9,753 nt of DNA from contig DUZD01000086.1 in assembly GCA_013349695.1 (NCBI GenBank), positions 1-9,753 on the forward strand, read 5' to 3'. The stretch is from Rhodospirillaceae bacterium (lineage in GTDB: Bacteria; Pseudomonadota; Alphaproteobacteria; Rhodospirillales; 2-02-FULL-58-16). Positions 1-7,044 of the stretch are shown here, one piece after another. Numbering within the stretch: position 1 is the first letter of the stretch; every line of letters begins with the position of its first letter. A program made the translations under genes and the position numbers. Below the pieces are notes generated by a model. It searched no databases. It was not told the DNA's origin and saw nothing but the letters and a program-made list of their open reading frames with translations.

Positions 1-49
1 CCAAGCTAACAGACCCTTAATAAGTCAAACTTTTTGCAGGTTGGTATAA
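1..49 (-). mobile_element. End of an insertion sequence (left copy), continuing off the window
   Basis: These 49 bases are the exact reverse complement of 9636-9684, base for base. Position 50 no longer matches, so the outer end of the element is at about 47-49. It reads ...GGTTGGTATAA, so a TA lies at the boundary, as expected for IS630-type insertion into TA. The repeat may continue left beyond the window. In the right-hand copy the repeat leads into a transposase start, so the simplest reading is a second copy of the same element in opposite orientation, its transposase pointing left. It could instead be the 3' end of a copy if the element has 49-bp perfect termini, which would be long for IS630. 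It ends one base before the stop codon of the alkyltransferase gene. Confidence 0.75.
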
Positions 50-50
50 A

Positions 51-524
51 TCAAGGTTCCGCTATAAACCAATCACGTTTTTCCGGATCTTCCAAAAGCA
101 ACAGGGCCTTCTTGGTGGCAATCCCGGCACCACCGGAATAACCGCACATGCGCCGCCCCGCGCCGACCACCCGATGGCACGGAATGAAGATGGGAATGGG
201 GTTGCGGCCGCCGGCGTTGCCGACGGCGCGGGGGCCGCTTTTCAAGTCCAAAGCCATTTCCCCGTAGGTCCGGGTTTGGCCATGGGGAATGCGTTCCATG
301 AGCGTCCACACGGCAACCTGAAAGGCGGTACCAGGCGGCGCCAAGGGCAAATCGAAAACTTTTAGCCGGCCATCGAAATAAGCGTCCAATTGGTTCCTCG
401 CCTCGATAAGCACTGGCGAGGGCTCGACATCGCTGGCCCGGCCCCAGTCGAGGGAAACGATGGCCGCCGACTCCTCGTGCAATGTCAAAGGCCCGAACGG
501 GCTCATCACGCAAAGATGGGGCAT
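51..524 (-). CDS. ogt: Methylated-DNA--protein-cysteine methyltransferase (O6-alkylguanine-DNA alkyltransferase)
   Basis: This 157-residue cytoplasmic DNA-repair protein should transfer the alkyl group from O6-alkylguanine (and more slowly O4-alkylthymine) to its own cysteine in a single-turnover reaction. The family hallmark PCHRV is at residues 115-119, making Cys116 the acceptor and His117 its partner. The DNA-binding helix-turn-helix spans about 84-110 (TYGEMA to RAVGNAGGRNP); Arg99 fits the arginine finger that flips out the base. Residues 1-60 form a short, divergent N-terminal domain, as is usual for Ogt-type enzymes. There is no AdaA metal-binding cysteine cluster, so it is not an Ada fusion. 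ATG at 524 is only 10 bp after the stop of the DUF255 gene, suggesting co-transcription. No good Shine-Dalgarno is visible, and the ATG at codon 7 (MSPFGPL) is an alternative start. The stop codon lies one base from the IS end, so the last residues could have been altered by the insertion. Confidence 0.93.
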   Translation of the reverse strand: MPHLCVMSPFGPLTLHEESAAIVSLDWGRASDVEPSPVLIEARNQLDAYFDGRLKVFDLPLAPPGTAFQVAVWTLMERIPHGQTRTYGEMALDLKSGPRAVGNAGGRNPIPIFIPCHRVVGAGRRMCGYSGGAGIATKKALLLLEDPEKRDWFIAEP

Positions 525-534
525 GGATAAGAGT

Positions 535-2574
535 TTACAGTTTACCGAGCTCGTCCTTCAAGACATCCGAGTCAACGATCGGTAAACCGCAAGTAACCCC
601 GGAGCAAACGTAAGCCACCGGTTTCCCCCCCCTTGCCAAGCCCTTTCCCCGCGCCGGATGGCTCGCCGGCAGTTCGGCGCCGGGGCCGGCAAGCGTCAGC
701 ACCCGCCGCCAAGGCGCGGTCTCGAAGACGGCCCGGCGCAGGGCTTGGGCGGCCTTTTCCTCGGGCCTTCCGATGACGACAATCTGAACGGCCCTCTCGA
801 AAAGCTCGAACCCGCTGGTCAAGCCTGGAAGATTAATCAAATGCTCGGGCGAGGGGCTGGAAAAAACCCGAATCAGCTCTTCGCCGCGCCGCCGGTAAGT
901 GGCTTCGCCCGTCAAATAAAACAGCCGCGCCAAGACCTCGGCCATGGTGCCGTTGCCGGACGGCTGGGCGTTGTCGGCGATGGTCTTGGAACGGGTGATG
1001 ACATCGTCGGCATCATCGGCGGCGAGAAAATAACCGCCGCCCGAGGCGTCCCAGTAATTCAGATTGGCCAAGGCGACCCAGGCCTCGGCCCGCTCCAGGT
1101 AGAGGCGCCCGCCCGTCGCTTCATAAAGGGCCAAGGCGGCCCGGCACATGTTGGCGTAGTCGTCGACGACGGCGGCGTGGCGCAAGCGGCCGCGGCGCCA
1201 GGAATGACGCAAGCGGCCGTTTTCGATCATCCGCCGGCAAACGAATGAAAATACGGTCTTGGCCGCTTCCAACCAGGCGGGCTCGCCGAAGACGGCGCCG
1301 GCCTTGGCAAGGGCGGCGATCATCAGGCCGTTCCAGTCGGCCAGCACCTTGTCGTCGCGCCCCGGCCCCACCCGCAGAGACCGGGCTTCGAGAAGGATCT
1401 TCCGGCCCCTGGCAAGCTTGTTTTCCACGGCTTCGCCGCCGCCGCCGCCGCCGCCGCGGTTGAGAATGGTTTTCCCTCGCCAGTTGCCGTCCCTGGTGAC
1501 GCCGTAGGTTTCCTTGAAAAGCGGCGCGTCCGTCCCCAGAAGGCCGTCGATTTCGGCTTCGGTCCAGACGTAGTACCGGCCCTCCTCGCCCTCGCTGTCG
1601 GCGTCCATGGAACTGGCGAAGGCGAACATCCCGCCCTCTCCGTCGAGCCCATCGACCCGCATGTCGGCGAGCGCCCAGGCAATCGTTTCGCGCACCCGGG
1701 CGGCGTAAAGGGGATTGCGGGTGTCCACCCACACCTCGCTGAGAAGTTCTATGAGCTGGGCGTTGTCGTAAAGCATTTTCTCGAAATGCGGGACCAGCCA
1801 CTTATCGTCGGTCGCATAACGGGCGAAGCCGCCGGCCAAGTGATCGTAGAGCCCGCCTTCGCTGATCTTGTCCAAAGTCAGCGTCACGGCCCGGCCCGAA
1901 AGGCTCGATCCGGTGCGCCGGTGGGCTCGCCACAGGAAGCTGAAAAAACAGGGCTGGGGAAATTTCGGCGCGCCGACGGTGCCGCCCTCGACGAAATCGA
2001 CCATGCGGACGGCCATCTCGGCGGCCTTGTCGATCAGGTCCATGGAAAGAGTCTTCGTTGCCGCCGGCCGGGACAGTTCGCTCATCGCTTGCCTGATCGC
2101 CGATACGTTGCCGCGCACCTTTTCTTTCTGGCGGTGAAAAATTCCGGCGGCGGAATGGAGAACATCGACAAAAGCCGGCTGGCCGTAAAGGGGCGTTGGC
2201 GGGAAATACGTCCCGCCCCAGAAGGGTTCCCCCTCCGGCGTCAGGAACATGGTCAGGGGCCAGCCGCCCTGCTTGCCCATCAGGTTCAACGCCGTTTGGT
2301 GGACGGCGTCCAGGTCGGGGCGTTCCTCCCGGTCGACCTTGATGTTGATGAAAAGCTCATTCATCACCCCGGCGACGGCCTCGTTTTCAAAACTCTCATG
2401 GGCCATGACATGGCACCAGTGGCAGGCGGAATATCCGATGGAAAGGAGGATCGGCTTGTTTACCGCCCTGGCCTTGGCCAGAGTGACCGAGTTCCAGGGG
2501 TGCCAGTGGACGGGATTGTCCTTGTGTTGCAGGAGGTAGGGGCTGGTCTCGGCGGCCAACAGATTTTGGTTCAT
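535..2574 (-). CDS. Thioredoxin-domain / DUF255 protein (YyaL, SSP411/SPATA20-like)
   Basis: This 679-residue protein matches the two-part architecture of the DUF255 (Thioredox_DsbH) family. The N-terminal thioredoxin-like domain (about 1-165) carries SPYLLQHKDNPVHWHPW (11-27), a CHWC redox motif with Cys51 and Cys54, KVDREERPDLD (79-89) and GGWPLTMFLTPEGEPFWGGTYFPP (103-126). The rest (about 175-640) is the alpha/alpha-barrel, six-hairpin-glycosidase-like region, with GGLYDHLAGGFARYATD (240-256), HFEKMLYDNAQL (263-274) and SMDADSEGEEGRYYVW (322-337). No signal peptide or membrane segment is visible, so it is probably cytoplasmic. The substrate and reaction of bacterial members are not established, and I assign none beyond possible thiol redox or sugar-like ligand binding. 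Length is typical and the frame is intact. A run of seven glycines (374-380) is encoded by a (GCC)7 tract. It is the first gene of a probable two-gene minus-strand unit with ogt, divergent from mnmE. Confidence 0.93.
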   Translation of the reverse strand: MNQNLLAAETSPYLLQHKDNPVHWHPWNSVTLAKARAVNKPILLSIGYSACHWCHVMAHESFENEAVAGVMNELFINIKVDREERPDLDAVHQTALNLMGKQGGWPLTMFLTPEGEPFWGGTYFPPTPLYGQPAFVDVLHSAAGIFHRQKEKVRGNVSAIRQAMSELSRPAATKTLSMDLIDKAAEMAVRMVDFVEGGTVGAPKFPQPCFFSFLWRAHRRTGSSLSGRAVTLTLDKISEGGLYDHLAGGFARYATDDKWLVPHFEKMLYDNAQLIELLSEVWVDTRNPLYAARVRETIAWALADMRVDGLDGEGGMFAFASSMDADSEGEEGRYYVWTEAEIDGLLGTDAPLFKETYGVTRDGNWRGKTILNRGGGGGGGEAVENKLARGRKILLEARSLRVGPGRDDKVLADWNGLMIAALAKAGAVFGEPAWLEAAKTVFSFVCRRMIENGRLRHSWRRGRLRHAAVVDDYANMCRAALALYEATGGRLYLERAEAWVALANLNYWDASGGGYFLAADDADDVITRSKTIADNAQPSGNGTMAEVLARLFYLTGEATYRRRGEELIRVFSSPSPEHLINLPGLTSGFELFERAVQIVVIGRPEEKAAQALRRAVFETAPWRRVLTLAGPGAELPASHPARGKGLARGGKPVAYVCSGVTCGLPIVDSDVLKDELGKL
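1435..1455. repeat. (GCC)7 trinucleotide microsatellite inside the DUF255 gene
   Basis: Seven perfect GCC units on the plus strand read as seven GGC glycine codons on the minus strand. They fall in what looks like a linker between NR and EAVENK in the barrel domain. Unit gains or losses would keep the reading frame, so only linker length would vary. Confidence 0.8.
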
Positions 2575-2857
2575 TACGCTATGTCCATTTTTTTAGGGCC
2601 GCGCCGCCGCCGCGCTGTTGCCGCCGTTGCACCGCCGAGCCTACAGGCTTAGTTTGGAATCCCCGGCCGGGAAAACAACCTCACAAACGGTGGTTTTTTA
2701 TTGGCCGGGCCAAGCAGAGAGGCTTTGGCAATGATCGGAGAGGCTCGACTGCTTCCGCGACGATTTCCAGCTAAACTCAATATATTGATATAAAAACTTT
2801 AGTACCTACTACATTGAGTTACTATAAAGGGATATTGAAAATCATTTTGTATTAGTA
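2575..2857. promoter_or_regulatory. Divergent intergenic region with AT-rich half, upstream of mnmE and DUF255 gene
   Basis: This 283-bp region must hold the promoters for both the minus-strand DUF255-ogt pair and the plus-strand mnmE block. Its left part is GC-rich. From about 2770 to 2857 it becomes strongly AT-rich, containing TATATTGATATAAAAA and ACTATAAAGG. An 8-bp inverted repeat AACTCAAT (2774-2781) / ATTGAGTT (2813-2820) with a 31-nt spacer could be an operator or chance. TTGATA (2785-2790) is a possible -35 for mnmE, but no convincing -10 follows at the right spacing, so I do not assign a promoter. No clear Shine-Dalgarno precedes mnmE. Confidence 0.4.
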
Positions 2858-4231
2858 ATGAATGCCGATACCATTTACGCCTTATCGAGCGGAAGCGTTC
2901 CCGCCGGGCTGGCGGTTATACGCCTTTCCGGGCGGCAATCATTGGCCGCACTGCAGCGCCTGACCGGCGCCGGGGAGCAGCGCCGGCGGGCCGCCAAAGG
3001 ACTTCCGCGACAAGCCCCGCCGCCGCGTTTGGCGAAGCGCGTTGTCATCACCGACGCAGGCGGGGGCGAGGTGCTCGACGAGGGTTTGGCTTTGTGGTTC
3101 CCGGCACCGGCCAGCTTCACCGGCGAAGACGTCGTCGAGTTGCACCTGCATGGCGGCCGGGCAGTGATCTTGGCGGTCCTCGAGGCGCTGGCGCGCTGTC
3201 CCGGTCTACGCATGGCCGAGCCGGGAGAGTTCACGCGCCGCGCCTTTGAAAACGGCAAGCTCGACTTGACCGCCGCGGAAGGCCTCGCCGACCTTATCTC
3301 GGCGGAAACCGAGGCCCAACGCCGCCAGGCCTTGCGCCAGATGCGGGGAGATCTGGGGCGCATCTACGAAAACTGGCGGCAACGCTTGCTCAAGGCCCTC
3401 GCCCACCTGGAAGCGAGCATCGATTTTTCCGATGACGACCTTCCCGAGGGGATTGCCGATCAGGTATGCTTGGAGGTTGCCGAGCTGGATGCGGAGATTG
3501 CCGCCCACCTGCGGGACCAACGCCGCGGCGAGCGCTTGCGCGACGGCGTCCATCTGGCCATCATCGGCCCTCCCAACGCTGGCAAATCCAGCCTTCTCAA
3601 CTGGCTCGCCCGCCGCGACGCGGCCATCGTCTCGGCGACGGCGGGGACGACCCGCGACGTCATCGAAGCGCACCTTGATCTTGGCGGTTATCCGGCGGTG
3701 GTTTCCGATACCGCCGGCTTGCGCGAGGGCGGTGACGAGATCGAAGCGGAAGGAGTGCGGCGAGCTCGCGGGCGGGCCCGCGACGCCGACCTCAAGCTGG
3801 CGGTATTGGACGCCCAAACCTGGCCCCGCGTCGACCCCTGTACGGCCGAACTGATCGACGAAAACAGCCTGGTGGCGATCAACAAATCGGACCTCGCGGA
3901 GCCTCCCCCCCCGTTGTCCGTCAATGGCCGGCCGGGTTTCGCCATTTCGGTCCGCACCGGCGCCGGGCTGAACGCCTTCTTGGCCGCCATCGCCGAGGAG
4001 GTGGCGGCGCGCTGCCGGATCACCGCCGCCCCGGCCGTGACCCGGGTCCGCCACCGCCAAGCCCTGGAGGACTGCCGCCAGGCCTTGACCAGATCCTTAC
4101 GCGCCGAGGCCCCGGAACTGGCTGGCGAGGACCTTCGCCTCGCCGTCCGTTGCCTGGGCCGGATCACTGGCCGGGTTGACGTGGAAGACATCCTCGATGT
4201 GGTTTTTAAGGATTTCTGCATCGGCAAATAA
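2858..4231 (+). CDS. mnmE: tRNA uridine-5-carboxymethylaminomethyl(34) synthesis GTPase MnmE
   Basis: MnmE is a 457-residue cytoplasmic GTPase that works with MnmG to install carboxymethylaminomethyl (or aminomethyl) at C5 of the wobble uridine of certain tRNAs, using a methylene-tetrahydrofolate derivative. The N-terminal folate-binding domain starts at the typical DTIYALSSG and covers about 1-120 (GEDVVELHLHGG at 89-100, EPGEFTRRAFENGKLDL at 121-137). A helical domain is split around the inserted G domain, whose motifs are all present: G1 GPPNAGKS (237-244), G2 TAGTTRD (261-267), G3 DTAG (284-287), G4 NKSD (342-345) and G5 SVRTG (364-368). The C-terminal FCIGK supplies the catalytic-type cysteine Cys454. 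Length is normal. ATG 2858 gives the exact family N-terminus, so the start is secure despite a weak ribosome-binding site. It is the first gene of the mnmE-mnmG-rsmG-parAB block. Confidence 0.97.
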   Translation: MNADTIYALSSGSVPAGLAVIRLSGRQSLAALQRLTGAGEQRRRAAKGLPRQAPPPRLAKRVVITDAGGGEVLDEGLALWFPAPASFTGEDVVELHLHGGRAVILAVLEALARCPGLRMAEPGEFTRRAFENGKLDLTAAEGLADLISAETEAQRRQALRQMRGDLGRIYENWRQRLLKALAHLEASIDFSDDDLPEGIADQVCLEVAELDAEIAAHLRDQRRGERLRDGVHLAIIGPPNAGKSSLLNWLARRDAAIVSATAGTTRDVIEAHLDLGGYPAVVSDTAGLREGGDEIEAEGVRRARGRARDADLKLAVLDAQTWPRVDPCTAELIDENSLVAINKSDLAEPPPPLSVNGRPGFAISVRTGAGLNAFLAAIAEEVAARCRITAAPAVTRVRHRQALEDCRQALTRSLRAEAPELAGEDLRLAVRCLGRITGRVDVEDILDVVFKDFCIGK

Positions 4232-4287
4232 TTGCATCAAGCGGAAAACATCGAGTTCTTGAAGAATAGAGAACTGTAAAGAGAAAA

Positions 4288-4303
4288 TGTTTCACGTGAA
4301 ACC
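4288..4303. promoter_or_regulatory. parS: parS centromere site 1 (upstream of mnmG)
   Basis: TGTTTCACGTGAAACC matches the bacterial parS consensus TGTTTCACGTGAAACA at 15 of 16 positions, with a perfect 14-bp palindromic core GTTTCACGTGAAAC. ParB nucleates here and then spreads as a CTP-dependent clamp. It sits in the mnmE-mnmG gap, 3.9 kb from parB on the same segment. Confidence 0.93.
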
Positions 4304-4372
4304 GAATCGCCTTTTCATCGCCCTCGCGGCGGCGAATTGACTCCTCCCCCGAGCGCTTCTAAATTTCCATCC

Positions 4373-6268
4373 ATGGAAAGGCAAAGGCAGGATCGGCCGG
4401 CGAGGACCCGCTACGACGTCATCGTCATTGGCGGCGGCCACGCCGGCTGCGAGGCGGCGGCGGCGGCGGCGCGTGTCGGCGCCGATACGCTCCTGCTGAC
4501 CCACCGGCTTGAAACCATTGGCGAGATGTCGTGCAACCCGGCCATCGGCGGCCTGGCCAAGGGGCAGTTAGTGCGCGAGGTCGATGCTCTCGACGGCCTC
4601 ATGGGCCGCGCCGCCGATCAAGCCGGCATCCAGTTCCGCATCCTCAACCGCCGCAAAGGACCGGCGGTGCAAGGGCCGCGCGCCCAGGCCGACCGCCGGC
4701 TTTACAAAAAAGCCGTCCTCGGTTTGCTGCGCCGGCAGCCCGGAGTGACGCTTCGCGCCGGTGCCGTCGACGACCTGCTGTTCGATGGCCACGGCGGGCT
4801 TTGCGGCGTCCGCACGGAGGCTGGCGAGGAAATCCGGGCCGGCCGTGTCGTCGTCACCACCGGCACCTTTCTTCGCGGCCTCATCCACATCGGCGAACGG
4901 ACGATTCCGGCCGGCCGGGCCGGCGACGCCCGCGCCGTCGGGCTCGCCTATACGTTCGAGCGCCTAGGGTTCACCATGGGCCGCCTGAAAACGGGAACCC
5001 CGCCCCGTCTTGACGGACGCGGCATCGATTGGCGGGGCCTGGAGATCCAGTCCGGAGACGATCCGCCGACGCCGTTTTCCTTCCTCACCCGACGGATTGA
5101 AACGCCGCAGGTAGATTGCCATATCACCGGCACCACCGCCAAGTCCCATGATCTGATCCGCGCCAACCTTCACCGGGCGCCTTTGTATTCGGGTCGGATC
5201 GACAGCACCGGTCCCCGTTACTGTCCATCCATCGAGGACAAAGTGGTGCGCTTCGCGGAACGCCGCCGGCACCAGATATTCCTGGAGCCGGAGGGCCTGG
5301 AGGATCATACCGTCTATCCCAACGGCATCTCCACCTCCTTGCCGGAAGAGGTGCAGCGGCAACTCCTCAAGACCATTCCCGGACTTGAACGGGTGGTCAT
5401 GCTGAAACCCGGCTATGCCATCGAATACGACTTCATCGATCCCAGGGAGCTTGCCCCCAACCTTGAGGCCCGGCGGGTGCCGGGGCTTTTCCTGGCCGGT
5501 CAGATCAACGGCACCACGGGCTACGAGGAAGCCGCCGCGCAAGGACTGATGGCCGGCGTAAACGCTGCCCGGGCTGCGGCCGGCAACGATTCGTTTCTGC
5601 TCGACCGGGCCGACGCCTATATTGGTGTCTTGATCGACGACCTGGTGACGCTGGGCACGACGGAGCCCTACCGGATGTTCACGTCGCGCGCCGAATACCG
5701 TTTGCAACTGCGCGCCGATAACGCCGACCAGCGGCTGACACTGAAAGGCATCGACGCCGATTGCGTCGGCGGCGAACGCCGGCAAGCTTTCCTGAAAAAG
5801 GCCAAGGCTTTGGACGACGGCCGCTCGCTGCTGAAACGGCTGACCGCCACCCCCACCTGGATCGGCCGCCGGGGCATCGCCGTCAGCCAGGATGGCGTGC
5901 GGCGGAGCGCCGCCGAGATGCTTTCCCATGCCGGTATCGACATCGACACCCTGGCCGCCGTTTGGCCCGAACTCGTGGCCATCGAGGCGGATGTCGCCCG
6001 GCAACTGCAAATCGAGGCCCGCTATGCCGCCTACCTGGACCGCCAGGAAGCCGACATCCGCGCCTTTCGCCGGGATGAATCCCTGCAGCTTCCGACCGAA
6101 CTCGATTTCTCCGCCATTACCGGCCTGTCGGCGGAAGTGAGGGAAAAGCTTAACCGGGCCCGTCCGGCCACCCTGGGGGCGGCATCGAGAATCTCCGGTG
6201 TCACGCCGGCCGCCCTGACATTGCTTTTAGGCTACGTACGGCGGCGCCGGCAGCGGCTTTCGGCTTGA
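4373..6268 (+). CDS. mnmG: tRNA uridine-5-carboxymethylaminomethyl(34) synthesis enzyme MnmG
   Basis: MnmG is the FAD- and NADH-dependent partner of MnmE in wobble-uridine modification. From ATG 4373 the protein is 631 residues, close to the usual length. The Rossmann FAD motif VIGGGHAGCEAA is at 18-29 with GGGHAG at 20-25, and the signature MSCNPAIGGLAKG is at 52-64, including conserved Cys54. The second FAD motif GLFLAGQINGTTGYEEAAAQG is in the C-terminal half. SRAEYRLQLRADNADQRLT and the C-terminal helices (ISGVTPAALTLLLGY) follow, the latter being the usual MnmE-contact region. The frame also opens at TTG 4337, adding 12 unconserved Pro/Ser-rich residues. I prefer the ATG from family length, though neither start has a strong Shine-Dalgarno and the ATG lies in a TTTCCAT-CC-ATGGAAA palindrome. 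A GCG run (4454-4471) encodes six alanines. Confidence 0.97.
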   Translation: MERQRQDRPARTRYDVIVIGGGHAGCEAAAAAARVGADTLLLTHRLETIGEMSCNPAIGGLAKGQLVREVDALDGLMGRAADQAGIQFRILNRRKGPAVQGPRAQADRRLYKKAVLGLLRRQPGVTLRAGAVDDLLFDGHGGLCGVRTEAGEEIRAGRVVVTTGTFLRGLIHIGERTIPAGRAGDARAVGLAYTFERLGFTMGRLKTGTPPRLDGRGIDWRGLEIQSGDDPPTPFSFLTRRIETPQVDCHITGTTAKSHDLIRANLHRAPLYSGRIDSTGPRYCPSIEDKVVRFAERRRHQIFLEPEGLEDHTVYPNGISTSLPEEVQRQLLKTIPGLERVVMLKPGYAIEYDFIDPRELAPNLEARRVPGLFLAGQINGTTGYEEAAAQGLMAGVNAARAAAGNDSFLLDRADAYIGVLIDDLVTLGTTEPYRMFTSRAEYRLQLRADNADQRLTLKGIDADCVGGERRQAFLKKAKALDDGRSLLKRLTATPTWIGRRGIAVSQDGVRRSAAEMLSHAGIDIDTLAAVWPELVAIEADVARQLQIEARYAAYLDRQEADIRAFRRDESLQLPTELDFSAITGLSAEVREKLNRARPATLGAASRISGVTPAALTLLLGYVRRRRQRLSA

Positions 6269-6375
6269 GTGTGTTTATTTTTAAACGCAAATGCGTCGCG
6301 GATGAGTTCCTCCGCTCGGGATTTGCTCCAGATGGTTGTTTCACGTGAAACATCGGTCACTACAAACCATTTGGC
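6269..6375. other. mnmG-rsmG spacer carrying a parS site and a repeat remnant
   Basis: The gap holds parS site 2 (6337-6352). From 6365 it also holds a 21-nt palindromic segment shared with the parA-parB element, which runs over the first possible rsmG start codon. No convincing terminator follows mnmG, so read-through into rsmG is plausible. Confidence 0.6.
6337..6352. promoter_or_regulatory. parS: parS centromere site 2 (upstream of rsmG)
   Basis: TGTTTCACGTGAAACA is a perfect 16-of-16 match to the canonical parS palindrome. It lies between mnmG and rsmG, 1.8 kb upstream of parB and 2.05 kb from site 1. The two sites and the parAB genes together form a complete ParABS system in this window. 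Confidence 0.97.
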
Positions 6376-6385
6376 ATGGGCCAAA
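6365..6385. repeat. 21-nt palindromic repeat shared with the parA-parB element
   Basis: This segment is an exact inverted copy of 8078-8098 inside the MITE-like element. It contains a hairpin with stem TTTGGC (6370-6375), loop ATGG and stem GCCAAA (6380-6385). The first possible rsmG ATG (6376) is in the loop. Two further mutually exclusive hairpins follow: TGACGG/CCGTCA (6387-6392/6396-6401) and TCACGG/CCGTGA (6399-6404/6407-6412). A 21-nt identity by chance in 10 kb is very unlikely, so this is probably a decayed copy of an interspersed repeat. Confidence 0.75.
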
Positions 6386-7044
6386 ATGACGGTAGCCGTC
6401 ACGGGGCCGTGAAACCTCCGGCGCCGATGACCGCCGCCGAGTTCGCCGCCGCTACCGGGATTACCCGGCAACAGCTGGAGCGGTTGATAATTCATGCCGA
6501 ACTGCTGGCCAAATGGCAAAGGCGGATCAACCTTGTCGGGCGCCGCGGCCTGGCCGACATGTGGCGGCGGCATTTCTTGGATTCGGCGCAACTGTTGCCG
6601 CATCTGCCGGGGCGTCCGGGCACCTTGCTCGACTTGGGCAGCGGCGCCGGATTTCCCGGTCTCGTCCTCGCCATCATCGGCGGCTGGAACGTCCACCTGG
6701 TCGAAAGCAACAGCCGCAAATGCGCCTTTCTCAACGAGGTCAACCGGGTCACGCAAGCCGGTGCGGTGATCCACAACGGCCGCATCGAAAACCTCGAACC
6801 CTTCGCCGCCGATGTCGTCACCGCCCGGGCATGCGCGTCCCTGGCCAAGCTCCTGGCTTACGCCGAACCGTTCGTTGCCGGTCGCGGAAAGGCGCTCTGC
6901 TTTTTTTACAAAGGCCGAAAAGCCGAAGAGGAATTGACTGATACGCAACAAAAATGGCATATAAAGGTTTCGAAAATCGAAAGCCGATCGGATCCTTCTG
7001 GGGTGATCCTGAAAGTGGAGGGAATGGCGCGCCGCAATGGTTGA
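6376..7044 (+). CDS. rsmG: 16S rRNA (guanine(527)-N7)-methyltransferase RsmG
   Basis: RsmG is the SAM-dependent methyltransferase that makes m7G527 in the 530 loop of 16S rRNA; its loss is associated with low-level streptomycin resistance in several bacteria. The open frame gives 222 residues. Visible family features are LAKWQRRINLVGR (44-56), WRRHFLDSAQLLP (63-75), the SAM-binding loop LLDLGSGAGFPGLVLA (84-99), VESNSRKCAFLNEV (109-122), RIENL (136-140), TARACASLAKLL (149-160) and the C-terminal YKGRKAEEEL (178-187). The start is uncertain. ATG 6376 lies in a repeat-derived hairpin and adds 17 unconserved residues, whereas ATG 6427 (MTAAEFAAATG) matches where family members usually begin and gives 205 residues. 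I think 6427 is likelier, though neither start has a clear ribosome-binding site. The stop overlaps parA by 8 bp (ATGGTTGA), suggesting translational coupling. Confidence 0.94.
   Translation: MGQNDGSRHGAVKPPAPMTAAEFAAATGITRQQLERLIIHAELLAKWQRRINLVGRRGLADMWRRHFLDSAQLLPHLPGRPGTLLDLGSGAGFPGLVLAIIGGWNVHLVESNSRKCAFLNEVNRVTQAGAVIHNGRIENLEPFAADVVTARACASLAKLLAYAEPFVAGRGKALCFFYKGRKAEEELTDTQQKWHIKVSKIESRSDPSGVILKVEGMARRNG

Noticed and set aside
658..2652. Plus-strand open frames opposite the DUF255 gene.
   Set aside because: Shadows of the conserved minus-strand gene, rich in Gly/Arg/Ala with no motif.
2575..2857. Replication origin in the mnmE upstream AT-rich region.
   Set aside because: The gene context is origin-proximal, but I see no cluster of TTATCCACA-type DnaA boxes, so the evidence is insufficient.
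4254..4275. AGTTCT/AGAACT inverted repeat after mnmE as a terminator.
   Set aside because: Only a 6-bp AT-rich stem with a 10-nt loop and no T-run; too weak to call.
4454..4471. (GCG)6 tract in mnmG as an unusual repeat.
   Set aside because: It encodes the alanine-rich first FAD-binding helix that is normal for MnmG in GC-rich genomes.
2875..6010. Long open frames antisense to mnmE and mnmG (for example 3206-4060 and 4964-6010, minus strand).
   Set aside because: They mirror strongly supported genes and arise from GC-rich codon bias on the opposite strand; the products are low-complexity without family features.
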